This document shows, one piece after another, positions 31,898-42,930 of a DNA stretch of 64,000 nucleotides. Source of the stretch: Hetaerina americana (Eukaryota; Arthropoda; Insecta; Odonata; Calopterygidae); contig JAKTNV010000018.1 of assembly GCA_022747635.1 (NCBI GenBank), forward strand, positions 1,090,001 to 1,154,000, read 5' to 3'. Each line of letters starts with the position of its first letter. The stretch's first letter is position 1. A model generated the notes under the pieces. It did no database searches and was not told the DNA's origin. It was given only the letters and a program-made list of their open reading frames with translations. The position numbers and the translations under genes are program-made.

Positions 31898-34358
31898 ATT
31901 TTCATTGTCTCCTATATAGATATATATCTAATGAATACCCAAGGTACAACTTGATGTGTAAACACATTTTATGACGACAGTGCTTGGTCGAACGCAAGAT
32001 TTTGTTATAATTTTTCCATTGCAATTAATGAATATTCCGACGCCACGCGGAGACAGGCAGCATGGATATCGCGAGATCAGCTTTAAGTTATTGAAATCCT
32101 GCCTTTCGATGAGAAAATAGGTGTATTTGAAGCCGAAGCCTATGTTGCCATTTTGGCGCTAGCCCTGGGCTATGTTCGTGCGCCGGAATGCAACTCATTG
32201 ACCTGTGTTGTGCTAATGCTGCCGTTATCAAAGCCCTAAAGCAGGGCGGAGGAAAGTTGTTTAGCGACGATAAATTATTGTACATTGTTTGCAAAACTAA
32301 TGAAGGATGAGCCACCACGCTCCATGACGTCCCATCTGACCACAATCTGGCCGTTCATCCACGGCCATTTCCCTCCCTCTGCCAATTCGGTTGGCTGAAC
32401 GTCATGCGTTGACGTCCGGTGGCTGTCCTCCTCCTCAGCACAAGACAGTTGGTTGCGACCAAGCCAGACACTCGTATCATTTCCTTCGATCGTCATGACA
32501 TGTCACCGAGTTTTGAGCTCGATCGACTACGGATGCGAACAAAGGAGAAGAAAGCGAGGCTCCGAGGTCGAAACGACCTGAAAGTGAACGAACGCGCGCG
32601 TAATTGGGTCACTCTCGAAAACTCCTGACACGCGTCGCACCCCTCAAGATTGAAGTTACACGAAAAGTGCGCGATTTCCTCCGGAGTGTCAACTGTATTC
32701 TTCCGTGGATGCATTTGTGCCGAAGGCGTGCGTGCGTGCTCGATGTTTGCCTGAGCCCGATATGTGGAAGTTAAGGCAGTGATATTAATTATAATAATGG
32801 GGGAAATATTTTATTTTGAAACGTGTAAAAAGTCTTTGACGCGTTAAAGTAGTCAAAAACTTTCCCCTTCATCTTTGAGGTTTGCATGGCGTGCCCTTTC
32901 CCTCTCTCGTCGACCCTGTCCTTCCCCCTTCCCCCAACCCCACTTCACCCCTAACCCTACAAAGGGATTTCCGTAAGAGCCGGGGAGTTCTGAATTAACC
33001 ATTGTTTACCTTTACATATGCTTAGGAAAGGATTTCTCGGGGAGCGGAAAGGGCTAGAAGTGGGTGGGGGGGGGGAAGACCGGGGTTGCGTGTGCGAGGG
33101 AGGGGGAGGGGGGGTGGAGTTATGGTGGATTAAGAGTGAAGGGGCGAGAGATGAGGAGATGAAGGGAACAGGGCCGTGGAATTTGGGGTGGGAGAGGCAG
33201 GGCTGCTTGTTTGGCGCAGTCAGCACGCGCGTCGAAGCGGCGAAACACGAAACCGGCGCTGAAATACATATTATTCCGCTGCAATTAATTAATTCAGTTG
33301 GTGAGTTGACAGTTTCCTTCAAGCAATAAAAGTACAGCACGCATTGCCATTTACCGCGCGCATAGTGTACCTGAAAATCTCTACACTCCGCTCCCCCTTT
33401 TCAGCTGTTCTCTCATCGTTTTTTACCGTCCCGACGTCGCGTCATCATCTGCTTCGCACGCCTCAACCTCGGTCTTTTCCCTCTGTTCTCTTCCCAGTCA
33501 AAGCCCCCGGGAAGATTCCTGCCGACCATTTCTCCTTCGTCATTTGTCATAACTTCGCTCCTTATTTTTAGAAATGTTTCCAGAGATTTCTTGGACCGCA
33601 TGCCTTTGTGATAGTTTTTTATTTAAGATTGTTCCATTTCATTGGACTTCATTATTATCATCTAACGCAATGACGCAAAGATTCCACGCCCTCCACTATC
33701 TCTAGAATTGGTATTCATTTGCTGTACACTCCCACGGACGACACGCAACGTGCATGTGCCTCCTCTCTCTCTCTCTCTCTCACTCCCAACGATAAGCCTT
33801 CCCTGGAAAATGCAGTGAGGTCTCGTTGCAGCGCAGATCGTTCGCAAGGCAATGAAAATGATTTTTCGTATTTTTAAAATGTTTCATAATTTTCATAAGG
33901 AATAAAAATCAAATCGTACTTGTAGTATGAAGGAAAAAATTAGATTCTAGCGATTTTCAATTTTGCTGAATGATAGACTTTTGATACCATTTGCTATCAA
34001 GGCATTTCGAACTTATGATTGGCATTTGAATGAATATGAAATTCTAGGAAGAGCAAAATGAAAATTCATTTTTATGAACGAAACACTGGGTATATCAGAA
34101 GTCCAATCGTGTACCATGGATATCCATTTTTAAGAACTCATTGAAAAACGTGCAATATATGTTACTGCAAGAATAATGCATTTTTTTGTCAATTGCACAA
34201 ATAGATTCAAAGAGAGGGTACGTAAGAAGGAATAGCCGAGGGCCGCGTACCAAGCATCTTCATAAACGAACAGCCACTGAAGTGATTTGCAAAGCATAGT
34301 AGAGGTTTAAAAGTCCACAGAGTTAAATTTGCGAAGGATTTTACTCATGTTTATAATT
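31898..34358. other. Unassigned; GC-rich patches
   Basis: A possible, very degraded RNase H-like piece lies near 32105-32250 (VFEAEAYVAILALALG and, one frame over, ANAAVIKALKQ). A G-rich block is at 33040-33190 and a (TC)n run near 33765-33782. Nothing else recognised. Confidence 0.35.
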
Positions 34359-34530
34359 TCGAAGCAACAATTTCGGAGGTAGAACTCATTTGCCTCGACC
34401 GGGATTCGAAACCCGGATCCCGATCAAATCGAATGATTTTTGCACCCTGAAATTGTTGCTTCGAAATGCATATTAGCGGATGGCTCCTTTAAAAATTACT
34501 TTTGAGGTATCTCCCGAAGTTTCTTGGAAT
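34359..34530 (+). mobile_element. SINE-A copy 5, core and tail in the same direction
   Basis: Left inverted repeat tcgaagcaacaatttc (34359-34374) and right inverted repeat gaaattgttgcttcga (34449-34464) are perfect reverse complements. They enclose a shortened tRNA-like core (gggattcgaaacccgg...). The tail follows: gcggatggctcc, ctcccgaagtttcttgg. Both arms carry the same private change (gcttcga instead of the usual gcattga). The head of the tRNA-like core is deleted. Confidence 0.75.
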
Positions 34531-36934
34531 TTATATCTATCATATTTTAAAGATTAATACCATTGGCGGACTCATTGGATTCATTCATTGGCAAAAATGC
34601 TTGCTGTAATACGATTGTTCGCTGCTCCCTTTCACTAAGTCGAAGCAAGTGTTGAGATGAGACTGTACTCTAATTCGAGGCCATCTTTCCGCGATAATGA
34701 AGCTGGCTGGATTTAGTAAATAATCTTTAAACTTCTTTTTAGCTAAGGTAAGGAGTGGGCGTGCTTGGTAGAATTCTTTCCAGACGCCTCACGCGCTTGG
34801 ATGGGCATTCGTAGTTCGAGAAGAAGTGAGCGACGGAAAGGCGTGGCCGGAGTAACGAAAGGTATCGGTATCCTCAATTCGAGTCAAATAGCGAGAGAGT
34901 CGCTGCGGACACAATTTGGAATGGGCCGTGGACGGTGTGCATGGCATGCTGGGAGGAGGAGACGTGAGATGACGTGAGGTGGAGAGGCAGGAAGGGTTAC
35001 TTTTTTTGTTCAAAGAGAGGCGAAGGAAGAGTTCAAAAAGAAGACGGGGTTGAAAAGGCGGGAAATGGAAGGGGGAGGGCATAAAAAGGGTGAGGGGGGG
35101 TTTGGGCGGAGGGAGACAACGAAAGGTCAGTGGTAGTCCTTTGTCGGAGTATCAGAGGGACTTGAAGAGGCTTAAGGGCGGGGAGGAAGGGAAGAAGAGC
35201 CCTCGGAGTGGTGGAGGGGGAAGTCAAGTGGAGATGAGAAGGAGGAGGAATCGCTGATGTCGGGGGAAAGGATATCTGAGAGGAGGGAAACGCTGGGGGG
35301 GGGCGGGGGGAAAGGTTCCGGGGGATTAGGGTAAGAAGTGCGGGGGGGAGCCCGGGATGCGGAGGGAAGAGAGCGATGAAAGGGGCAGCTGTGGGGAGAG
35401 AGGGGTCCCCTCCGGTTGTGGGGAAAGGGGACACACACACACACACACAGGGGTGGCGAATTGTGGAGCGGGGCGGCGTCAAAGGAAATTATTCCCGGCA
35501 AAGAGCACAAGGGGGGAGAACCCCGAGGAGTGCCGTCTCCTGGTGAGCTGCACACGTCGGGGCGTGAGTACGAAGAGAAGAGGTCACAGGGAAATCAATT
35601 CCTGGTAGGAATTCGCATGAATAAGTTGGACGAATGCTTGTGACTGATGGCATAATAAAAGAAGCACCTGGTTTCCGTGGCGACGAAGGACTCCCCTCCC
35701 TCCCTCGCCCACCTCGAGATCAACCGCGGAAAACGGAATGACCAGTGGTCAACATCAAGTGCGTCGGTGACTTCTTTCGTTCTTCCTTTGATGAGTCGAA
35801 AGAGTGACATTTTAGAAAAGAGTGAAATTTCGGTCCCTGGATCACGAAGATTAATTCACGGAAATTAAGATGAGATTAGCGAACGCACACCTTAATTAGT
35901 AGCACACCACCCGCGTGATGGGACATCTGGTGGGACGAAGGCGAGGGAACGGCAGAGTAGTGGTCGCGGGCGTTTGATTGCCCTTTCGACGTATTTTTTA
36001 TTTGCGAGAAACGGGTAGCGTTGGTTCTTCAGATCATATGTCTCCTTTCTTGCTTCTTTGGATGTCTTACTCGCTTCTTATCCTTCTGCTGTGCCATCTA
36101 AAATGCCCGTCCGCACCAATTCACGCGAAAAATATCAGCTAATCGTGAAAATAGAACGTTTCATAACAAAAACAGCCGCTTGTTGCTCACTCTCGTGGCC
36201 ACCATGCGTCGCGGAACACGATGCGTCATTGTTCGATCACGGCGATACCCTTCTGCCCCCCCCCCCCCCGGGAGCGGAGACCAAACCCCGCTTGACCTCC
36301 CGTCCGCTCACCCCGCCCGAGGCGCGTCCAGTGCAGAAGCGATCCCTCGAGCACTCAAGACGGGTGGGGGGAGTGAGGGTGGGGGGTTGACCGCGGACTA
36401 ATTGTACGGCGAACGCTCGAGAGGGGTGTGGTATTGTGGGCGGGCGAGACATCAATCTCCCTCGGAAGCGAGTGATAATTAGCCTCGCATTTGTAGTTCC
36501 TTACCTCCGTAAAATAATAAATGTAGAAGTACACAAGGGTCGATGGCAATTTCAGAGCTTGTTTCAAAATCATTTTATTCGGAAAGGACAATTGAGACGC
36601 CTTCGTGCATGAATAATTCGATGATTGCAAATCAGGCATAAATTTTTTATTGATACGATTTGTATTTACTTATGTATTATTTACCATTGTAGTATAATAT
36701 TTATCATAAATGATGTACAAAGAATTAATGTAATCAATAGAACATGCATATACAGACAGTCTTTATCATATATGATATTGATATGATCTTCATAATGTAC
36801 ATTAGTAGTAAACATTAAACATTTATTCATGGAATACTCATTCTGATGCTACTGTCAAGCCAGTCAGTCAGTTCTGTCTTGACAGCAGGTGCCATGCAAA
36901 CAACAATGAGAACCTTGACCACGTGAATTTGATG
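34531..36934. other. Unassigned; purine-rich and GC-rich blocks
   Basis: 34980-35400 is almost entirely purine on the plus strand, followed by a (CA)10-like run at 35430-35449. 36250-36400 is GC-rich with a run of C. Proline-rich open frames on the minus strand reflect composition. No exon supported. Confidence 0.4.
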
Positions 36935-37495
36935 AGTACTGAGTAAATGTGTGGTTGGGGCGAAAGAGAAATGATATCTTTCGCTGTTTAGGCCTCACTT
37001 AGACTATGCGTCTAATATATTATGGGCCCCTCATGAAGTTGGATTAATTACCGAATTGGATCACGTGTAGCGTAAAGGAGCTAGACTTGTAAAATGCTAT
37101 CATGAAAAAATGGGTAGCTTATCGAAACTATTATAGGATCTAGGTTGGGAATCACTCAATGGAGCGAAGGTTAAATTACACGGTGTGGATCTCTTGCATG
37201 AATTGGAAGGGCGCCTCTTCGGCAATGGTGTTGAAAAGGTATCATCGCCCCCATCGCACTACGGTAGGAGAGATCACGTCCATAGAATTAGAGAGATCAA
37301 GTGTAGAACAGATAGATTTAAAGATGTCATTTTTCCGACGAACGATATGGGATCAGAATATCATTATCCGAACGCGGTAGGGGTAAAAGTATTCGGGTCG
37401 AAATTCGTTTGCATTAGTATTAGTCGAAATTAGTTAGTATTGGTGTGTATTCACCCCCCACCACACACCCTAATTTTGGCCACCATGGTACTTAA
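36935..37495 (+). pseudogene. LINE-B 3' end, best copy (CR1/Jockey-like C-terminus)
   Basis: Plus-strand translation: LRPHLDYASNILWAPHEVGL, then RKGARLVKCYHEKMGSLSK, LGWESLNGAKVKLHG and ELEGRLFGNGVEKVSSPP, with a TAA/TAG interruption and small shifts. This is the region after the reverse-transcriptase thumb in CR1/Jockey-superfamily proteins (HLDYxxxLWxP ... QRRAxRFV ... LGWxSLxxRR). The RT itself is absent. The 3' UTR contains gtgtattcaccccccaccac. Confidence 0.75.
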
Positions 37496-38976
37496 AAAAC
37501 AAATGCAAATACAAAAGTATGTGAGATAGATATCATAATTAGGAACTCATTTGTTCGTGGTGACAACGCGAATCACGACCTCAAGATCTACTATTTACAG
37601 AGGGTGAATGAACATTTCATGTAAAGTTGATTTATCATTCGACCTAAAAAAAACAATTTTCAACAATTTCTGAATGATATATTTCATGTATTTTTTATCG
37701 CTCCTTTCTTTATTGAATTGGTAGAGTGCTGAGAATTCAATTCAAATTAAATTAGTTTTTGCAAAATCCGTCCGACTTCTTTTGCACCCTAGTTAATCAA
37801 GTTTGATTAATACATAAACATGGAGAGGATAAATTCATTAATTGCGGCGGTGGAAGTTTCGTCTAGCAAGAGGCCTTTGATGATTTTCTGAAGTTTGTAT
37901 GCCTTCAAACTGCATTTTTCCGTGTAATTGTACTTCGGGGTAAATATGCGGAGAGCATAAGAAAGCCATCGAGTTTGAATAAGCTTGAAAATCAAGTTTG
38001 CTGCAGAGTATTATGGCTCCGAAATGCAAAACGGGTACACTTGTAATCTGCTATCTTTCTTTTGTCCTTTTAATAGTGTCATTAATTTAACTTCAAACAA
38101 AAGATTTCCCAACTACTCATTAAAGAGAAGAGTGTTCCACTCGTGAGGATTATGGCGAGTTTATTGTCCCCGCGGATTTCCAAAAAGAAGAGCCTTTCGG
38201 CGAGTCATTCAGATCAAAAGCTTCAGAGCACAGATGCATCGGCCGATGCGACATGAGTGAGCGGTGCGGGCCCGTGGTGCGCGCGAGGCCGGCGTTTTCG
38301 ATCACCAGCGGGAGCAAGAAGATGCTCAGAGCCACACGCATGCCGGACGGAGGGGGGGGGGCGGTAATAATGCAAAAGAGAGGGAAACTGGCTCTCGCTG
38401 CGAGGGAAACGGCGTGCGCGGGGGGACGTGGCGAGTGGGGGTGGGTGGGCACCGGGGGTCAGGGAGCCCTCGAATTCGGGGAATCGCCTTGAGCTGGGTC
38501 GGCTTAAATCAAAAGCAGGAAACCGGTGTGCCTTGCCCCCGGTAAATCCCTTGTAATTAACTACAACAACTTGAAATGTTTTATGCACTCACGACGTCGA
38601 AGGTACTTGCGGAGAGGTGATTAAAGGTTATATTTGCAAAGCACTTGTTTCGTACTCCACACGCACGCACACACACACAGGCGCGTATGTGAAGTACAGC
38701 GTGGGGCCCAAACAGGCCCTTTTTAAATAATCTCCGTATTTGCGCTTGATTTCAACGATAACCCAATCCGAGTGCTCTGGAGTAAAGTGCTTTGGCTTGT
38801 GTACCCCAAATGTTTACCTGGATTGCACTGAGCTCAGTACCTCTTTGGCTTTATGTCCGGCACTCAAACTGTTCATTGGTGCCTCCGGAAGCATTGCGGA
38901 GTTTGTTTTTTTCGCTTCGTAATCAGTCTCCTCATGACCCATTCTCGGAAGCAGCAGTAATTATGTAAGGGAAGGC
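37496..38976. other. Unassigned; GC-rich at 38230-38500
   Basis: CpG-rich patch around 38230-38500 and a short CA run near 38662-38680. No gene supported. Confidence 0.35.
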
Positions 38977-39234
38977 GGAAGATCATTTGCGCCATTAGGG
39001 ATGGTTGGGAAAGGGTGAAGGGTGAAGAGAAACCCGGCGTTAGAATTAGCTAAATCTAATGACGAAAGGCGCCAAGGGGCCAAACAGTTTAACGTCCCAT
39101 CCGACGGACGTCGTACTAACTAAAAAGTGCCAGGGATCAGGATACCAATGAAAAATATTTGCCGTCTCCATGAGTCGAGCCCCCGCCCTCTTGGTGGGAA
39201 GCCTGTACTTTAGCCACCTCACCACCCGATCCAA
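38977..39234 (-). mobile_element. SINE-D copy 2
   Basis: Same order of landmarks as copy 1 at 3609: tcatttgcgccatta, gagaaacccggcgtt, taacgtcccatcc, then a minus-strand tRNA-like head ending near 39234. The B box is degraded (gggctcgactc). Confidence 0.7.
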
Positions 39235-39339
39235 GCCCATTCTCAGGAGTACGAGGTGTAACGTGCAGAATGGAATATTATTCATATTCATTTTTAAAAC
39301 TATTTAAAAAAATGTAAATAAAATAAAAGTTAACAAATG

Positions 39340-40010
39340 TTATGCCGAGTTCCAGAAAGAGAAAGTCTAAGCTTAACATTTAAATCGGAGTGCAAAAACT
39401 AGAGCAAGTGGTTCCACTTGATCTAGTTTTTGTATCTCGGACTAGTTTACGTATCTCGGACGTGTTTTAGACCAAAATGGTCAAAGTATAAGGAGAAGAA
39501 TTGCACTAGGCAAAGGAGCTTTCACGAGGAGGAGGGAGTTGATGACAGGGACGTTGAGTAAGGATATTAAGAAAAGACTGGTGAAAACTTTGATATGGAG
39601 CGTAGCTATGCACGGCGCGGAAACGTGGTCATTGAAGCAAAGAGGATAGGCGTAGACTGGAGGCTTTTGAAATGTGGGTGTGGAGAAGAATGGAGAAGGT
39701 GAAATGGACAGAGAAGAAAACATATGAGGAAGTACTTGGTATAGTGGGCAAAGAGAGGGGTTTGTTGGGAGAAATCATAAAAAATGGATGAAGGGTGTAT
39801 TGATCGGTAGTGGGATGTTGAAGGGATAATTTTATGCACCCGAGGAAAGGGCAGGAATAGGATAGGTATGTTGGACGGGATGAGAAGTACACTGAGATGT
39901 AGAGGGGCTTAATGCAGAGTAGGATGCTGTGTGGAGTTTTGTTAAAAGCTATCTATTTAGTAGTTGTGTCCACCCAAAAACCTAACTTATCCGGTAGTAT
40001 ACCTAATCAT
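39340..40010 (+). pseudogene. RTE-type LINE copy 5, 3' end
   Basis: Begins at KRKSLSLTF-like sequence equivalent to KKKAKLNI. It then has a local duplication of the EQV...YLG segment (gtatctcggact twice, 39432-39460). It continues through KRRELMTG-like, KKRLVKTLIWSVAMHGAETW (split) and VKWTEKKTYEEVLGIV to a degraded tail (aacctaacttatccggtag). Broken by several indels. Confidence 0.8.
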
Positions 40011-40641
40011 ACAATAGATTTGATATTGAATTTTCGAGAGTTAATTTCCTTAAGCTTTGACCAGTAATGTATGAATATGTAACCAAAATGAAAAATGGTA
40101 GCGGGGTCTCTCACTTTGATTAATGCTAAAAGAAGTATGACATACTAAATAAGCTCTCTCTCCCTAGATACGGAATTCGGTAATTAATGGGATTGAAATA
40201 TTTTAGGATTCCTCCTTTAAAGAACTGCCATTTCGGAAATATTAATCTAGCAATTTTTTAGATTAAAATGTTAATTCTAAGGGACACAGTTTATCTATAA
40301 GGGAACTTTGATCGCCCTTTTTCAATGCGACTTCGGGAAGTGGTACAAGATGGCAAGACCGCGAATAATGTTGGATGAAACACAAAAAGCGAAGTCCCAT
40401 ATATTTTCACGCGTGTAGGCGACTATTCTGTGCCTATTTAACCCTGTCTGATTCAATTTGAGCAGGAATTATGCTAAATTAATATATCATTGTCTCAAGA
40501 GTGACACGATATTTTCAGTTTTGTTTTTCAGCATTTGGTCAAGAGTGATAAATTAAAGAGCATTAAATTAAAGTAAGCATTCAATCATCGGATTTCACCG
40601 ATATGAAAACCAATTAACAACGTGCACCTCATTCAACGGAA
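40011..40641. other. Unassigned AT-rich stretch
   Basis: No feature recognised. Confidence 0.4.
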
Positions 40642-40791
40642 TAAAGCTGTAATTCCAAATAAACAGCGGGAGATGCCGCAACACTAACTTTTAACGGAGT
40701 CATTCGCTATTGTTCATTTCAATGCCACAGTTTCAGAGAGTCGCAAGGCGAATGATTTTTACACTCTTAAACTGTTGCATAGAGCTGTAAT
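40642..40791 (+). mobile_element. SINE-A copy 6, core opposed to tail, core mostly deleted
   Basis: A 12-bp near-perfect direct repeat (taaagctgtaat 40642-40653, tagagctgtaat 40780-40791) encloses it. The inverted tail starts at about 40655 (ccaaat...cagcgggagatgccg). The left inverted repeat is followed directly by the last bases of the tRNA-like core (caaggcgaatga) and the right inverted repeat. Both arms read aaactgt where other copies have aaattgt. Confidence 0.75.
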
Positions 40792-41252
40792 GTTTGTCCA
40801 AAAAAATACAGATCAAGTTTTGTTGCATCGAGATTCCGAAAACCATCAATTATTATCTAAATTCAATCCACCTTTTGCATATATTTCTGCCAAATCCTTG
40901 ATGCCTCGGTCTAATTTTTTTAATGGGTATGTTCATTCAAATGAAATGGCTAAAGATCGTGTGTGGTCTAAAATATCACGAAAAATCTAAATTACCAAGG
41001 TTATCCAGAGAGGAACTTACGTATCGACCTAGCGTAGTGATGACCAGAGCCTCAACTTGGTGCCTAAACGTCGCTGCATTCAGTATGCATTCTAATGTGG
41101 TAATTTTCGGATTGTGGTTCTTCTGCTTTGCTCACTGCAAACTGTTAAAATAAGCTTTGCAATAGATGATCGATTTTCGAGTTGTGAAGTGCGATCTGCG
41201 ATTAGGTTTTGACTGGCAAAAAATTAACACAAGCCATTTTAAATTCATAGGC
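40792..41252. other. Unassigned stretch
   Basis: No feature recognised. Confidence 0.4.
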
Positions 41253-41345
41253 GACTTTGTGAAGTGTACCAGGAGATGAAACGGTGAGTGAAGACGAAGT
41301 GAGGCAGTGGTGCATTCAGTTTAAGAATATGGCGGCAGCAGCAAA
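41253..41345 (+). pseudogene. mariner transposase N-terminal scrap
   Basis: The plus frame reads ETVSEDEVRQWCIQFKN, which matches the helix-turn-helix segment of mariner transposases (compare DESSVRRWCRNFN in the intact copy at 43092). Nothing further of the element is recognised. Confidence 0.5.
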
Positions 41346-42570
41346 ATAGTTTAAGAATTTGCCTTCCAAACGCATACAATGAAACATTGTCTTGTCACTA
41401 GATTCATATTTTATTTAAAAACTTAAGTTTATTTCTGGGTCGCCCACGTATTTTTTACAAGCGTGTTGAGGGGAAATGTTACTTCCACTTACCACCAGGA
41501 GTGCTTCTGAAGGTCATTTTGTCTGTGGTCTACAAGCCCGTGTGAATTAGTTTTCAGCCTACCCTAGTATGTGCATGTTCCTAAGTGCACCCCTCTGAAG
41601 CCCGGCGAGCGTTTATTCTTAGAACGTGGGCTAAAATCTTACAGGTTAGGGAAGCGTCTTGTACTTGAGAAATGGAAGGTTTGGAATAATAATGAAGTTT
41701 TGGGTATGTCGGAGGGTAGAAGGGACTCGAAGGCAATTGGAAAGTTGGAGTTAGAGTCCTGGGATAGTTTTTGACGGAAAAATGTTGTCGGGTGTCAGGT
41801 TCGGGAACGTCTGGCCTCCGCCTTACTAATCCCCTGCGCCCCTCCCATTTTCCGTCTTACACAAAGGCACCCAGCGCTCCCCCGGCCGGGGGGCGGGCGG
41901 CGACAGGGATAGCGGTTGGCGGGGTATCCCTCCCTCACTCGTGGCTGGGGCCCATCCGTCGCCCCTGACCCACCCCTCCCAACCCCCCGCGTACATTTCC
42001 CGACAAAGTGTCATCCGTTCGGAGGAGGTGCCGGCGGTTTTCAGCGCCCACTGTTTCGCCGGTGGATCTCCTCAATCCTCAACAACCCGAGGAATCCCGA
42101 TTATTGACCCTTGGCTCATAGTTTTGCCAACAAAATCCAAAGCCCAATTCGAAAAAGTGAGATAAAATAAATCCTACTGCCCCCGAACATCCGCGCGGGT
42201 CATTCATTCATGCCGTGTCGGGAAAAGGCATTTTTATGGCCCCTTTGAAGCGAGCGGGAATGCTGGGGACTTGACAAACTTCGAGTTCATTTTAAATGAC
42301 GTATTTACACTCAATGAGGACGCTCTTGACGCCTTTTTTTTATTACTAGTGCCAAAATTGACTATTTTTTCTTGTTTTTATGCTTCAATTGAAGTAATAA
42401 TTAATCAATGGAATAAATAATAAATTTAATTTTTCCCAAAGTTAGGAGTTAATTTTTAGGAATTATAAGGTAAATGCCGACTTTGCCGGACACATAAAAA
42501 TAAAAAAAGGCATTCATATCAGTTTAATAGAAAATGGAGCAAACACTAATGTACTTTAAAATATATATAT
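41346..42570. other. Unassigned; GC-rich at 41800-42080
   Basis: CpG-rich patch, otherwise AT-rich. No gene supported. Confidence 0.35.
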
Positions 42571-42845
42571 GGGTCGCGGTAGTCCAGTGGGTAGAGTGTT
42601 GGACTGCTGACCGGAGGGTCCCGGGTTCGATTCCCGGGCAAGGCCCTCTGGGCACCTGCAGCTCCACCCAAGCTAAAGTGATTTTTCGGGTACCAGGTCT
42701 TCCTGGGAAACCATAACCGGCACAGGGAAAGTAACTGGCCCCCATACCCTGATGTGTGAATTTTCACACGCCGTATAGGGCTTAGTACTGGGTGATCTCT
42801 ACCATCACCTACTAAACCGACCTTCGGGTTGATTACTCTGTTTAT

Positions 42846-42846
<1 letters not shown>
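42571..42846 (+). mobile_element. SINE-C, full-length tRNA-derived SINE
   Basis: The tRNA-like head at 42571-42645 has an A box (tagtccagtgggtagag), a clear anticodon-arm region and a B box (ggttcgattcc) inside a perfect 5-bp T stem (cccgg / ccggg). A ~200-bp body shared with 19254-19434 follows, then a (TA)n tail. The head folds better than in the other SINEs and could be mistaken for a true tRNA, but the shared body argues for a SINE. Confidence 0.85.

Positions 42847-42914
<68 letters not shown>
42847..42914. repeat. (TA)n microsatellite
   Basis: About 33 TA units between SINE-C and the mariner at 42931; it may be the SINE-C tail. Confidence 0.97.
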
Positions 42915-42920
<6 letters not shown>

Positions 42921-42930
42921 TTTATATATA

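Noticed and set aside
35033..35555. Proline-rich minus-strand frames as exons
   Set aside because: Result of the purine-rich plus strand; several frames are open at once and none has a motif.
42571..42645. A functional tRNA gene
   Set aside because: Good T arm and B box, but the downstream 200 bp are shared with 19254-19434, so it is a SINE-C head.
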